Positions 1 to 8,361 of a DNA stretch of 64,000 bases are shown piece by piece. Below the pieces are notes generated by a model. It was not told the origin of the DNA, made no database searches, and saw only the letters and a list, made by a program, of their open reading frames with translations. The DNA comes from Verrucomicrobiota bacterium. Its GTDB lineage: Bacteria > Verrucomicrobiota > Verrucomicrobiae > Limisphaerales > UBA11358. The DNA lies in contig JACZKP010000139.1 of NCBI GenBank assembly GCA_014860005.1, positions 1 through 64,000 on the forward strand. Direction: 5' to 3'. The translations under genes were made by a program, and so were the position numbers. Every line of letters begins with the position of its first letter. Positions within the stretch are counted from its first letter, which is position 1.

Positions 1-575
1 CCCGCCCCCACCCCGGCCCGAAGCACCCGATAGCGTGTGGGCGAACGCCGCAGCAAAAGTATTCCGCCCAGCGACGACACGAGACAGCCGATCAACGGCA
101 AGGGTCCGGGATCAGCCCGCAAATATAACAGTAATGCCCCGCTCAAACTGAGCAACAGGCCGAATCGGCCCCCCAGCAGGATCACCGCAAGACCGGAAGT
201 GAAAAACCAAGGCATCCAGAGCCAGGCCTCCTGCGGCAACCATGTCCACGTCCACGACTCCGCCGCCTGCCCCACTTCCACGGCTGCCCGCAACAGCACG
301 GCTTGGATCACCACGAGGAACATGCTGTTCTGCAGACTGCGGTGCTCGCGGGGATCGCGGGGCCAGAAGCGTTGCCGGAAAGCCCAAAAACCAGCCGCAA
401 TGAAACCGAGGGCGAGGATTGCGCCAAGCTGCCGTGGTTCGAGCCATTTCGCCAGGGTTTGCGGCGCGTCGGCTATTGGTAAAGGCGCGAACAGGGTCCC
501 GGCCACGACCAGCGAGCCAAGCGCCAGCACCCACGCGCCGTGGCCGCCGCCGGTTTCTTTGGCGTCAGACTTCAC
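1..575 (-). CDS. 7TM (7TMR-HD/PgpH-like) membrane protein, 3' part beyond the left edge
   Basis: This frame opens at a GTG (575-573) and stays open to the window edge, so only about 190 N-terminal residues are visible. It is strongly hydrophobic, with successive membrane segments (WVLALGSLVVAGTLFAPL, LGAILALGFIAAGFWAF, MFLVVIQAVLLRAAV, WMPWFFTSGLAVILLGG, FGLLLSLSGALLLYL, LIGCLVSSLGGILLL). It reaches RRSPTRYRVLRAGVGAG at the edge. That last stretch resembles the end of the intracellular 7TM block of 7TMR-HD proteins (PgpH type), which normally continue into an HD cyclic-di-AMP phosphodiesterase domain. The HD domain would lie outside the window, so the function is inferred. The long extracellular domain that usually precedes the 7TM block is absent here. 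The gene lies just downstream of the nitronate monooxygenase-like gene on the same strand, 37 bases after its stop. It could instead be an unrelated polytopic protein. Confidence 0.5.
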   Translation of the reverse strand, partial: MKSDAKETGGGHGAWVLALGSLVVAGTLFAPLPIADAPQTLAKWLEPRQLGAILALGFIAAGFWAFRQRFWPRDPREHRSLQNSMFLVVIQAVLLRAAVEVGQAAESWTWTWLPQEAWLWMPWFFTSGLAVILLGGRFGLLLSLSGALLLYLRADPGPLPLIGCLVSSLGGILLLRRSPTRYRVLRAGVGA

Positions 576-612
576 GAGACTTGCAGGTTGCGGCTTATGA
601 TCGCGAATGGGT

Positions 613-2064
613 TCACTTCAGTGGCGACAGCGTCGGCGTCAACGCTGCATCGTCCAGCAGGCGCAGAATCACCTGCTTTGCGGTGTAAGTAGTTTCCCCC
701 GGTTTGAGAAATCGTCCGACTTGAGCAACGTCGTTGCCGACGGTGATTAACGCTGGTTCGGATTCTCCGCCGGAACAAATCTGCGCCAGGTCAATGGTGG
801 CCAGCAGGCCGTTGCAAACGCATTTGCGTCCCTTGGTATCTTCCGCGTTGCCGCCCTTCCTGACATAATCCTCGACCGGTTCCGCGGGACAGCGGTAGCC
901 CACCGTGCCGTCTTCCTTGCGATAGGCGCGCCGCAAGTAACCAAGGTCACACAGGCGGGGCCGCGATTCATAAACCTCGGGATCGGAGAGCGTGCCGTTT
1001 ACTTGCAACAGTTTGAATGGAAAACCAGTGGGCGAAGCTACCGGATCGGTGAAGACACGCGCGCTCCCGGCGCGGCATTGCGCGAGCACTTGCTGCTTCA
1101 ACTCATCGCAAATGCCGGATTCTTCACAAAAGGCAAAGGCGGTGCCCACCTGAACGCCCACGGCGCCAAGCCGCAGCGCGTCGGCCAATCGCTCGGGTTG
1201 CCCATACGAACCCGCGAGCCAGAACGGCAATCCCAGCGCGCGGATTTTTTCGAGGTCGGGCACATCACGCGGACCGTAAACCGGTTCCCCCGCTGCGCTG
1301 AGTTGTATGGGGCCGCGGGGCGGGGCATTGTGGCCGCCGGCGGTTTCGCCTTCCACCACGAATCCATCCACGCGACCGTTGGATTTGCGGGCCAGGGTGA
1401 TTGCCAGAGTGGCCGAGGCGACAATTGCCAGAAACTGTGGTCGCCTCAATGGGGGAACCAGCCCGCCGCAAAATGCCACCGGGTCAAATGTGCCGACAAA
1501 TTTTTCGTCCGGCGCCGCGCCCTCGACATCAATGTTTAACTCGACCGCCAGACCCTTGGCGAGCCGATCCAGTGTACCGGGAATTGTGCGCGGAATGCCC
1601 GCCCCCATAAGCACGTAATCCACACCCGCCAGCATCGCTCCGAACAAGGACGGAAGAGTGGGAAACTGGATTTTCTCCAGGTAATTGACGCCAACCAATC
1701 CGTCATGCCCCTCCTTCGCCAGGAAAACTTCCACAAAATTGGCCACCACCGTTAGTTCCTCGATCGCCGGGGCGGGTCGCAGCCCTGGCATCGGGGTAAG
1801 CCTGAACGGCTCGTTCGCCGGCTTGCCCCCGGGCACGAAATAATCGTCCATGATTCGCAGGGCCAGGGCCGGAATGGGAAACTGCTCCAAGGCCCGGCGC
1901 ATGGCCCCGTCGGGATCGCCCAATTGCAGTCGCCGCGCGAGCACGCTGGCCAGGGCCGTGCCGGAAACCACCCCCAACTGCCCAGCCTGCGAAACCGCAC
2001 GCGCCAGCCGCCAGTTGGATACCCCGGCCCCCATCCCGCCTTGAATGATGATTGGTTGCAACAT
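613..2064 (-). CDS. Nitronate monooxygenase / NAD(P)H-dependent flavin oxidoreductase family protein
   Basis: A 483-residue FMN-dependent TIM-barrel protein of the 2-nitropropane dioxygenase family. The N-terminus has the FMN phosphate-type opening PIIIQGGMGAGVSNW (4-18). The family signature AGGHNAPPRG (242-251) carries the histidine expected near the flavin. GAVGVQVGTAFAFCEESG (300-317) is the second phosphate-binding region. A C-terminal extension of about 100 residues contains GYRCP and KCVCNG, a cysteine cluster seen in the longer, PfaD-like branch rather than in the ~330-residue classical enzymes. Known family members oxidise nitronates or act as FMN reductases or enoyl reductases, so the substrate here is not determinable. 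The ATG is well placed directly before the conserved barrel start. It is probably cotranscribed with the 7TM gene downstream. Confidence 0.85.
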   Translation of the reverse strand: MLQPIIIQGGMGAGVSNWRLARAVSQAGQLGVVSGTALASVLARRLQLGDPDGAMRRALEQFPIPALALRIMDDYFVPGGKPANEPFRLTPMPGLRPAPAIEELTVVANFVEVFLAKEGHDGLVGVNYLEKIQFPTLPSLFGAMLAGVDYVLMGAGIPRTIPGTLDRLAKGLAVELNIDVEGAAPDEKFVGTFDPVAFCGGLVPPLRRPQFLAIVASATLAITLARKSNGRVDGFVVEGETAGGHNAPPRGPIQLSAAGEPVYGPRDVPDLEKIRALGLPFWLAGSYGQPERLADALRLGAVGVQVGTAFAFCEESGICDELKQQVLAQCRAGSARVFTDPVASPTGFPFKLLQVNGTLSDPEVYESRPRLCDLGYLRRAYRKEDGTVGYRCPAEPVEDYVRKGGNAEDTKGRKCVCNGLLATIDLAQICSGGESEPALITVGNDVAQVGRFLKPGETTYTAKQVILRLLDDAALTPTLSPLK

Positions 2065-2219
2065 ATTGAATCGTCCGGTCAGTTTCTCGCCCGGGAATGA
2101 AACTGCGGGAAAACCGGCAGCCGCCCCTCGGGGGGTCGCTGCCGCATCCGGCAGAGGGGCCGTCGGAAACCTGCGAGCGCCAAAAGTGTAAGCGGAGTCG
2201 GTGACGAAAGAAAGCGGGT

Positions 2220-3218
2220 TTATTGGCTGAGCCCGACGGCGTTCGTCAACCCGTGGAGCCGCCGTGCCTCCAGCCGACGCAGCACATTCGTCAAAGTTTC
2301 AAGCCGGGGTGTGACCACCCCTGCCCTTTGCGCCCGCCGCAACGGTTCGGCAAAAAGACTGTCAAGTTCAAGCGGGCGGCCCATCTCAAAATCCAAGAGC
2401 GTCGAAGCCTTGTACGGTCCCATCGAGCGGGTGCGTTCGATCATCTTTTCGGCGAGGCCCGGGGCAATGTCATGGCCCAGCGCACGGGCAGCGGTGATCA
2501 CCTCGCCCATCAGTTCGCGCACCAACACTTCCCACTTGGGCTCGGCCAACAGTTTGTCTGTGGTCAGACAGTCGCCGACTGCTGATACTTCGACCGCAGC
2601 GCAGGCGGCCGCCTCGTAACCCGCTGCGCCGGCCACCCCCAGTCCATTGAACGGAATGTTCCAGACGAGTTTCTCCCAATGCGCCCGCGCGAGGTTGTCT
2701 GTGATCTGGCATGGCACGCCGGCATGGCCAAGGATTGAGGCAAGTTCACTGGTGCGCGGTTCGGGTGGGCGCTGGAATTCACCGAGCACGATCAAGCCAT
2801 GATCCAAATGGTGGATTTCGCCTGGCGCAACGCGGTTCAAACAAACGAAGCAAAGTCCGCCCAGAATTTGAGTCGCCGGGATCAATCGCGCAAGCTGCTT
2901 CTCGTTGCCCAATCCATTTTGCAGCGTGACCATGGCCGTGTGTGACCCGACCAGCGGTGGCAATAACGCCGTGAATTGATTGTTGGCGGTCGTCTTGAGT
3001 GCAATAAAAACCGCATCGCACGCGCCGATCTCGGACGGCAACCGCGCACAATGCGGGCGCACGTTGAAATCGCCGCCGGGACTGCGCACAACCACCCCGC
3101 GACGCCGCACAACCTCATAATCCGAGCGCAGGAGAAAATGGACCTCGTGCCCGTCACGGCACAATCGCGCGCCGTAATAACTGCCAACCGCCCCGCAGCC
3201 GACGATGGCGAGCTTCAT
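2220..3218 (-). CDS. panE: 2-dehydropantoate 2-reductase (ketopantoate reductase) family protein
   Basis: A 332-residue NAD(P)-dependent reductase. The Rossmann motif is at the very N-terminus (KLAIVGCGAVGSYYGARL, glycines at 7, 9 and 12). It is followed by the family pattern VFIALKTTANNQ and VTLQNGLGNE, and by the C-terminal helical domain with KLVWNIPFNGLG, which carries the catalytic Lys and Asn, and YKASTLLDFEMGRPLELD. PanE reduces 2-dehydropantoate to pantoate in coenzyme A synthesis. Length and motifs fit, but this superfamily has many paralogues with other 2-oxo acid substrates and no other pantothenate gene is nearby, so the symbol is tentative. ATG start. 155 bases separate it from the nitronate monooxygenase-like gene downstream. 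Confidence 0.8.
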   Translation of the reverse strand: MKLAIVGCGAVGSYYGARLCRDGHEVHFLLRSDYEVVRRRGVVVRSPGGDFNVRPHCARLPSEIGACDAVFIALKTTANNQFTALLPPLVGSHTAMVTLQNGLGNEKQLARLIPATQILGGLCFVCLNRVAPGEIHHLDHGLIVLGEFQRPPEPRTSELASILGHAGVPCQITDNLARAHWEKLVWNIPFNGLGVAGAAGYEAAACAAVEVSAVGDCLTTDKLLAEPKWEVLVRELMGEVITAARALGHDIAPGLAEKMIERTRSMGPYKASTLLDFEMGRPLELDSLFAEPLRRAQRAGVVTPRLETLTNVLRRLEARRLHGLTNAVGLSQ

Positions 3219-3235
3219 GGTGAGTTGAAGGATGC

Positions 3236-3330
3236 CCCGGCACCACCCATCACCCGATTACCCAAGCATCCAGGAATGCACTTGGGGAGTTCTGGGTATC
3301 CGGGTGGTTGGGTAACTGGCTGTTTGCGCC
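3236..3330. repeat. Imperfect inverted array of ACCC-type units
   Basis: Between panE and the HU terminator, one arm (about 3241-3267) has three ACCC units spaced 7-8 bases (ACCCATC, ACCCGATT, ACCCAAGC). The other arm (about 3293-3317) has the inverse (GGGTATCC, GGGTGGTT, GGGTAAC). The centre is about 25 bases of unrelated sequence. It could form a loose stem or simply be a lineage-specific intergenic repeat. No coding signal is seen. Confidence 0.35.
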
Positions 3331-3349
3331 GCCTCGTTCCACAGTGGAA

Positions 3350-3385
3350 AACAAAAAAGGCACGCCGGGGTTACCGGAGTGCCTT
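3350..3385 (-). terminator. Rho-independent terminator of the HU gene
   Basis: Arms AAGGCAC (3357-3363) and GTGCCTT (3379-3385) pair, extended inward by CCGG (3365-3368) with CCGG (3374-3377) across one mismatch, loop GGTTA. Read on the minus strand the hairpin is followed at once by a T-run (complement of 3353-3358). It lies 17 bases after the HU stop codon. Confidence 0.9.
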
Positions 3386-3401
3386 GGAAATCTACCAAGA
3401 A

Positions 3402-3689
3402 TTACTTGGCGCCGAGGATGGCGTCTTTACAGGCCTTCGCCACGCGGAACTTCACGACGCGTTTGGCGGCGATCTGGATTTGCTCGCCGGTGGCGGGGTT
3501 GCGGCCGATGCGAGCCTTGCGATTCACGAGCACCAGCTTGCCGAGACCCGGCAGCGTGAAGGTGTTCTTTGCGTTCTTGTAAGCCAGCGCGGCGATATGT
3601 TCCAGGATCTCGGTCGCCTGCTTCTTCTTGATGCCAGCCTTGTCAGCGATCTCCGCTGCGATTTGGGATTTGGACAGTGCTTTTGCCAT
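3402..3689 (-). CDS. hup: HU/IHF-family nucleoid DNA-binding protein
   Basis: A 95-residue basic protein with the complete HU fold. The helical half is AKALSKSQIAAEIADKAGIKKKQATEILEHIAALA. The beta arm carries the diagnostic RNPATGEQIQIAAKRVVKFR (63-82), including the intercalating proline, and the C-terminal helix ends KACKDAIL. HU proteins dimerise, bend DNA and compact the nucleoid. Length equals the family norm of about 90-95. It is transcribed alone, divergent from the kinase gene and closed by its own hairpin terminator. Around 3690-3720 the upstream DNA is T/G-rich. HU versus IHF subunit identity cannot be separated from sequence reading alone. Confidence 0.95.
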   Translation of the reverse strand: MAKALSKSQIAAEIADKAGIKKKQATEILEHIAALAYKNAKNTFTLPGLGKLVLVNRKARIGRNPATGEQIQIAAKRVVKFRVAKACKDAILGAK

Positions 3690-3884
3690 AATGTTGGTGT
3701 GTGTAGTGTGTTGTCAGTTGTTGTTGGTTCGATTCAAAAAGTCATTCGACTTGGCTCGAATTAAGGGTTTTCACCGGAAAGGTGCAAGCACAATCTGTAA
3801 AAAAAATAGCGGCAAATCTCCGTGCTGCCGGGCCTTCCCGTACGCGGGGCTTGACTTGTTTTTGCGTTCTTCCAACATCGTCGC

Positions 3885-4892
3885 GTGGCCCTGTTCACCA
3901 TCCAGAACGAATTCCGCTACGACATCGTGCGGAAAATCTTTGAAGGCGGCATGGGCGTGGTGTACGAGGCGGAACAACTCGGCGCACGCGACTTCATAAA
4001 GCGCGTCGCCATCAAGGTGGTCCGCTCCAACTACGCCAGCCAGAAGACCTTCATCGAAAACTTTGTCGGCGAAGCCAAGCTCGTCGCGGACCTCATTCAC
4101 ACCAACATCGTCCAAACCTACCAACTAGGCGAAGCCAACGGGGTGTTCTTTATCGCCATGGAACTCATCCGCGGCGTCAACCTCGAGCAATTTGGCCAGC
4201 AACTCGGTGACAAGCGCCGGGTGCTGCCCAAGGAACTGGCCGTGTTTATCACCAGCCGCGTCGCGCGCGGACTGGCCTACGCACACGCCAAAACGGACAA
4301 GGATGGCCGGCCCCTGGGCATTGTCCATCGCGACGTGAGTTTCAAAAACATCATGATTGCCTTCGAGGGCGACGTGAAGCTGACTGATTTCGGCATCGCC
4401 AAGGCGCGCGGATTCCTGACCGACCAGGAGGGTGAAATCGTCGCCGGCAAGGCCGACTACATGAGTCCCGAACAGGCGAATTTCCAGATTACGGACAAAC
4501 GTTCCGACCTGTTCTCCGCCGGCGTCGTGCTGGCCCATCTGCTGTTGGGCAAGAACCTCTTCAAGGGCACCAGCGCCGAGGAATCGCGCCAGCGCATCAT
4601 GAATCTACCCCTGCCCGATTTTCGCACCTTGGACGCACGGGTGGACGACCGCCTCAACGAGATTCTCCATCGCTGTCTTAACCGCGATCTCAGCCAGCGC
4701 TACACCACCGCCGATGAATTGATGTACGATCTCGAATACTACATCTATCATAGCGGTTACGGACCGACGAACGAAACCCTCGGCAAGTTCATCCGTGAAT
4801 TATTCGGGCAGTTCACTCCAGCCACCCTGGATGGCGCCCGTGGCAACACCGAGGCACTGGAGGAAGCTGCCCGCATCCACGCCAAGCTTTGA
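3885..4892 (+). CDS. Serine/threonine protein kinase (PknB-like, soluble)
   Basis: A 335-residue Hanks-type kinase. The glycine loop is FEGGMGVVYEAE (19-30), the ATP lysine is K44 in VAIKVV, the catalytic loop is HRDVSFKN with the Asp at 150, the metal motif is DFGIAKA (168-174) and the activation segment ends YMSPEQA. The catalytic loop has Ser in place of the usual Lys two positions after the Asp, a variant common in bacterial HRDVSPxN kinases, and keeps the Asn, so activity is expected. There is no transmembrane segment or sensor domain, so it should be cytoplasmic. The start is a GTG. The gene is followed after 6 bases by the amidase gene, so the two are probably cotranscribed. The phosphorylation targets are unknown. 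Confidence 0.9.
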   Translation: MALFTIQNEFRYDIVRKIFEGGMGVVYEAEQLGARDFIKRVAIKVVRSNYASQKTFIENFVGEAKLVADLIHTNIVQTYQLGEANGVFFIAMELIRGVNLEQFGQQLGDKRRVLPKELAVFITSRVARGLAYAHAKTDKDGRPLGIVHRDVSFKNIMIAFEGDVKLTDFGIAKARGFLTDQEGEIVAGKADYMSPEQANFQITDKRSDLFSAGVVLAHLLLGKNLFKGTSAEESRQRIMNLPLPDFRTLDARVDDRLNEILHRCLNRDLSQRYTTADELMYDLEYYIYHSGYGPTNETLGKFIRELFGQFTPATLDGARGNTEALEEAARIHAKL

Positions 4893-4898
4893 ACGGCC

Positions 4899-5801
4899 AT
4901 GAAGCGCTCCTCCCCTGGTCAGGTGGTTACCCTCGGCCTGCTTCAGTCCGCCTGCTCCCCTAATCCGAAAGCAAACCTCAAGCAAACGCTGGCCCTGGCC
5001 GAACGCGCCGCGCGGCAGGGCGCGCAAATCATCTGCACGCAGGAATTGTTTCGCTCCCAGTATTTTTGCCAGAGCGAGGACTACGAAAACTTCAAACTGG
5101 CCGAACCCATCCCCGGCCCCAGCACGGCGGCGTTCCAGAAACTGGCCCGCAAACACAAGGTCGTCATCATCGCGTCGCTTTTTGAGAAACGCGCCGCCGG
5201 TGTTTATCACAACACGGCGGCAATCATTGATGCGGATGGTTCGCTGCTTGGGACGTATCGGAAGATGCACATTCCCGACGACCCGCTATACTACGAGAAA
5301 TTTTATTTCACCCCGGGCGATCTCGGCTTTCGCGCGTGGCAGACTCGCCATGGAAAAATCGGCGTCCTGATCTGTTGGGATCAATGGTATCCCGAAGGCG
5401 CGCGGCTCACGGCGTTGCAGGGGGCGCAAATACTTTTCTATCCCACCGCCATCGGCTGGCATCCCGCCGAGAAACAACTTAACGGCGCAAAACAGCATGG
5501 CGCCTGGGAACTGATCCAACGCAGTCACGCGGTTGCCAATGGCTGTTACGTCGCCGTGGCCAATCGCATCGGTCACGAAAAACTCCCCGGCGTGGGCGGT
5601 GAGGGCATCGAATTCTGGGGTCAGAGCTTTATCGCCGGCACTTCGGGCGAAATTCTCGCCCGGGCGGACGTGAAGAAGGAAGAGATTCTCCTCGCGCCGG
5701 TTGATCTCGCGCAGGTGGACACCACGCGCACCCACTGGCCGTTCCTGCGCGACCGGCGGATTGATGCTTACGGCGGGCTGACCAAGAGATTGATTGACTG
5801 A
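4899..5801 (+). CDS. aguB: N-carbamoylputrescine amidase-like nitrilase-family hydrolase
   Basis: A 300-residue carbon-nitrogen hydrolase. The Glu-Lys-Cys triad is visible as E49 (IICTQELF), K122 (TYRKMHIPDDP) and C159 (VLICWDQWYPEGAR). The strings YRKMHIPDDPLYYEKFYFTPGD and ICWDQWYPE are close to AguB, which hydrolyses N-carbamoylputrescine to putrescine, CO2 and ammonia in agmatine-to-polyamine synthesis. Length matches the family (about 290-300). The usual partner, agmatine deiminase (AguA), is not in the window, so the pathway assignment rests on similarity. The start ATG is 6 bases after the kinase stop. Confidence 0.88.
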   Translation: MKRSSPGQVVTLGLLQSACSPNPKANLKQTLALAERAARQGAQIICTQELFRSQYFCQSEDYENFKLAEPIPGPSTAAFQKLARKHKVVIIASLFEKRAAGVYHNTAAIIDADGSLLGTYRKMHIPDDPLYYEKFYFTPGDLGFRAWQTRHGKIGVLICWDQWYPEGARLTALQGAQILFYPTAIGWHPAEKQLNGAKQHGAWELIQRSHAVANGCYVAVANRIGHEKLPGVGGEGIEFWGQSFIAGTSGEILARADVKKEEILLAPVDLAQVDTTRTHWPFLRDRRIDAYGGLTKRLID

Positions 5802-5848
5802 CACGCGTCCGACGCGGACTTGACCCACCGTTCATTCGGCATTTTACT

Positions 5849-6439
5849 TTGATCGTGATTGCCACGAAATCCAGAACTGTCGCTCGCAAGCAACCAGGCC
5901 GTCGTTGGACGTTCGACGAAATGGTCGCTGAACTGGAGGAGAGTAACATTCCCACCGAACTCTGGGACGGAGAACTTATCATGTCGCCCGCACCTTCATT
6001 CTTCCATCAAGAGATTGTTGCCCGGTTTTACGAACAGCTCAACGCTTGGGTTCGGCGTCGCAAACTTGGCAAGACCGGAATCGCCCCGCTTGACATGGTG
6101 CTGACAAATACGCGCGCGACGCAGCCCGATGTTGTCTTCATCTCCAACGAGCGACTCGACATCATTAAAGAGCGACTTGTAGGCGCGGCGGATTTGGTCG
6201 CTGAAGTGATCTCCCCGACCTCGCGCCGCCGCGACCGCATTGACAAGCGTGACCTTTACGAACAGCACGGCGTGAAAGAGTATTGGCTCATTGACCCGGA
6301 AGCTGCCACGGTGGAAGTGCTCCACCTGACCCGGGGTGAATTTCAACTGGTGGGTCGTTGGCACGCCGGCGAAACTGCCGAATCGCGCCTCCTCAAAGGT
6401 TTCCGCGCAAAAGTCTCCGACCTCTTCGGTCAGGATTGA
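5849..6439 (+). CDS. Uma2-family (DUF820) restriction-endonuclease-like protein
   Basis: A 196-residue protein with the Uma2 pattern: WTFDEMVAELEE, an early ELWDGELIMSPAPSFFHQEI strand-turn, then QPDVVFISNERLD, VAEVISPTSRRRDRIDKRDLYEQHGVKEYWLIDPEA. The D...E-x-(V/I) spacing of a PD-(D/E)XK nuclease core is present (QPDVVF ... VAEVIS). Family members are abundant in cyanobacteria and other environmental bacteria, but their biological role is poorly understood. The start is TTG at 5849 or the in-frame GTG at 5855. Neither has a strong ribosome site. It is followed after 6 bases by the RmlD-like gene. Confidence 0.85.
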   Translation: MIVIATKSRTVARKQPGRRWTFDEMVAELEESNIPTELWDGELIMSPAPSFFHQEIVARFYEQLNAWVRRRKLGKTGIAPLDMVLTNTRATQPDVVFISNERLDIIKERLVGAADLVAEVISPTSRRRDRIDKRDLYEQHGVKEYWLIDPEAATVEVLHLTRGEFQLVGRWHAGETAESRLLKGFRAKVSDLFGQD

Positions 6440-6445
6440 ATCTCG

Positions 6446-7303
6446 ATGTCGTCTAAACCACTGGCTTGGATCACCGGTGCGGGCGGACTGATCGGCAACA
6501 ACCTCGTCCAAACCGCACCGCAGTTCGCGCCGGCGTGGTCGGTTAAGGGCCTGACGCGCGAGCAGCTTGACCTGCTGGATTTCGCCTCGGTTCGACGTGC
6601 CTTTTCAGACCAGCCTCCCATGTTGATCATCCACTGCGCCGCCCTGAGCCGCAGTCCAGATTGCCAGGCGAACCCACCCCTGGCCCGGCGCATCAACGTG
6701 GAAGCGACTGCGGTGCTGGCTGAACTGGCCAAGGACATCCCGTTCCTCTTCCTCTCCAGCGACCTCGTATTCGATGGCCGCAAGGGCAACTACCTCGAAA
6801 CCGATTCCGTCGGCCCCTTGAGCATTTATGCCGAAACCAAAGTCGCCGCCGAGCAAATCGTTCTAGCCAATCCACGTCACACAGTTGTCCGTACGTCCCT
6901 AAACGGCGGCATGTCCCCCACCGGCGACCGTGGATTCAACGAGCAGATTCGCCTCGCGTGGCAAGCGGGACAAACCTTGAGACTGTTCACCGATGAGTTT
7001 CGCTGCCCCATTCCGGCGGTCGCGACGGCGCAAGCAATATGGGAATTGGTGAGTCAATCCGCCACCGGCCTTTTCCATCTCGCAGGCGCGGCGCGTTTGT
7101 CGCGCTGGCAAATCGCGCAACTAATCGCGGAACGTTGGCCCCAATTGAACCCAGAGCTTCAGGCGACCTCGCGCAAGGAATATCAAGGGGCACCCCGGCC
7201 GGCTGACACCTCCCTCAACTGCGGCAAGGTGCAATCGTTGCTCTCGTTTCCCCTGCCCGGTTTGACCGCCTGGCTGGCGGCCCATCCAGACGAACCGTTT
7301 TGA
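6446..7303 (+). CDS. RmlD-like NAD(P)-dependent sugar-nucleotide reductase / epimerase
   Basis: A 285-residue extended short-chain dehydrogenase. Its Rossmann motif is ITGAGGLIGNNL (9-20), a conserved strand is HCAALSRSPDCQANP, and SSDLVFDGRKGNY plus YAETKVAAE supply the Ser-Tyr-Lys catalytic set. This is the RmlD substrate-binding arrangement (dTDP-4-dehydrorhamnose reductase). Rml neighbours (RmlA/B/C) are absent, so the true substrate may be a different nucleotide sugar or the methionine adenosyltransferase beta-like branch. The ATG start is 6 bases after the Uma2 stop. Confidence 0.82.
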   Translation: MSSKPLAWITGAGGLIGNNLVQTAPQFAPAWSVKGLTREQLDLLDFASVRRAFSDQPPMLIIHCAALSRSPDCQANPPLARRINVEATAVLAELAKDIPFLFLSSDLVFDGRKGNYLETDSVGPLSIYAETKVAAEQIVLANPRHTVVRTSLNGGMSPTGDRGFNEQIRLAWQAGQTLRLFTDEFRCPIPAVATAQAIWELVSQSATGLFHLAGAARLSRWQIAQLIAERWPQLNPELQATSRKEYQGAPRPADTSLNCGKVQSLLSFPLPGLTAWLAAHPDEPF

Positions 7304-7385
7304 CCCCGTCGGAGTTGGAGCCACAAGACTCGAAACTCAAGAAATGATTTGAGCCTCCTCACGTCGTTTCCTACAACACATCGGG

Positions 7386-7420
7386 TTGAATCCAAAATCG
7401 AAAATCGAAATCCCAAAATA
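7386..7420. repeat. AATC(C/G)AAA tandem stretch over the gluQ start
   Basis: Near-tandem 7-9 base units (AATCCAAA, ATCGAAA, ATCGAAAT, CCCAAAAT) occupy the first 11 codons of gluQ. The composition is AT-rich against a high-GC background. It resembles the low-complexity element at 7826-7862. Confidence 0.5.
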
Positions 7421-8288
7421 CCGCGGCCGCCTCGCGCCCTCCCCCACCGGTTATCTACATCTGGGCCACGCGCGGACTTTTTGGATCGCCCAAGAACGCG
7501 CCCAGGCAAACGGCGGCGTGCTGGTGTTGCGCAACGAAGATCTGGACCGGGCACGCTGCAAACCCGAGTTCGTCACCGCCATGTTCGAGGACCTGCGCTG
7601 GTTCGGGTTCAAGTGGCTGGAAGGGCCGGATTGTGGCGGACCATACGCGCCGTATTCACAAATTGAGCGGATGGCGCTCTATCGTCAGGCCCTGAACCAA
7701 CTGATCGCGGGCGGTTGGGTCTATCCCTGCACCTGCTCACGCAAGGACATCCAAGCGGCCACCCGTGCGCCCCACGCGGCGGACGACGATGAACCGCTGT
7801 ATCCCGGGACCTGCCGCCCGCGAGCGGCGAATCCGAAATCCGAAATCCGAGATCCGAGATTCTCGTGGCGCTTCCGCGTGCCCGACGACGAACACATAAA
7901 CTTTTCGGACGGCAACCTTGGCCCGCAGCAATTCGTCGCCGGACAGGACTTCGGAGATTTTGTCGTCTGGCGGCACGACGATGTGCCCGCCTACCAACTC
8001 GCCTGTGCGGTGGACGATGCCGCCATGCAGATCACCGAAGTTGTGCGCGGGGCGGATTTGCTAAAGTCCACTGTGCGGCAACTGTTGCTCTACCGCGCCT
8101 TGGGGCTGCGACCTCCGCTGTTCTTCCACTGTCCGCTAATGACCGACGAAGCCGGTACGCGCCTCGCCAAACGCCACGATGCCCTGAGTCTTCGCGCGCT
8201 CCGTGAACGCGGACACACACCGGAATCCTTGCGCGCCTCATTCCTGCATCAGGATCCGTCGAACATCATTCTGCCCCCATCATTTTGA
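7386..8288 (+). CDS. gluQ: Glutamyl-Q tRNA(Asp) synthetase
   Basis: A 300-residue class I synthetase catalytic core without an anticodon-binding domain, the GluQ-RS form. RLAPSPTGYLHLGHARTF (15-32) holds the HIGH-type motif HLGH. CTCSRKD ... YPGTCR supplies the Cys-x-Cys ... Tyr-xxx-Cys zinc site, and GTRLAKRHDALSLR is the KMSKS-equivalent loop. GluQ-RS attaches glutamate to queuosine 34 of tRNA(Asp). The TTG start lies inside a repetitive AATCGAAA stretch, so a different start is possible, although conserved sequence begins only at residue 12. A second repetitive stretch is read through in frame after the zinc site (7826-7862). Confidence 0.9.
   Translation: MNPKSKIEIPKYRGRLAPSPTGYLHLGHARTFWIAQERAQANGGVLVLRNEDLDRARCKPEFVTAMFEDLRWFGFKWLEGPDCGGPYAPYSQIERMALYRQALNQLIAGGWVYPCTCSRKDIQAATRAPHAADDDEPLYPGTCRPRAANPKSEIRDPRFSWRFRVPDDEHINFSDGNLGPQQFVAGQDFGDFVVWRHDDVPAYQLACAVDDAAMQITEVVRGADLLKSTVRQLLLYRALGLRPPLFFHCPLMTDEAGTRLAKRHDALSLRALRERGHTPESLRASFLHQDPSNIILPPSF
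7826..7862. repeat. AATCCGA tandem stretch inside gluQ
   Basis: Units AATCCGA, AATCCGA, AATCCGA, GATCCGA, GATTC follow one another and are translated in frame as ANPKSEIRDPRFSW, just after the zinc-site cysteine. The length keeps the frame open. Confidence 0.55.
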
Positions 8289-8361
8289 TCCATCTCCGCC
8301 GCGGGTGTGGCTTCCGCAGCCGACTCCCAAATCTCCACTCCCGCCCAATCTCGTGCTTCTC

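Noticed and set aside
5802..5848. Adjacent CGCGTC/GACGCG dyad after the amidase gene
   Set aside because: No loop and no T-run, so not a terminator.
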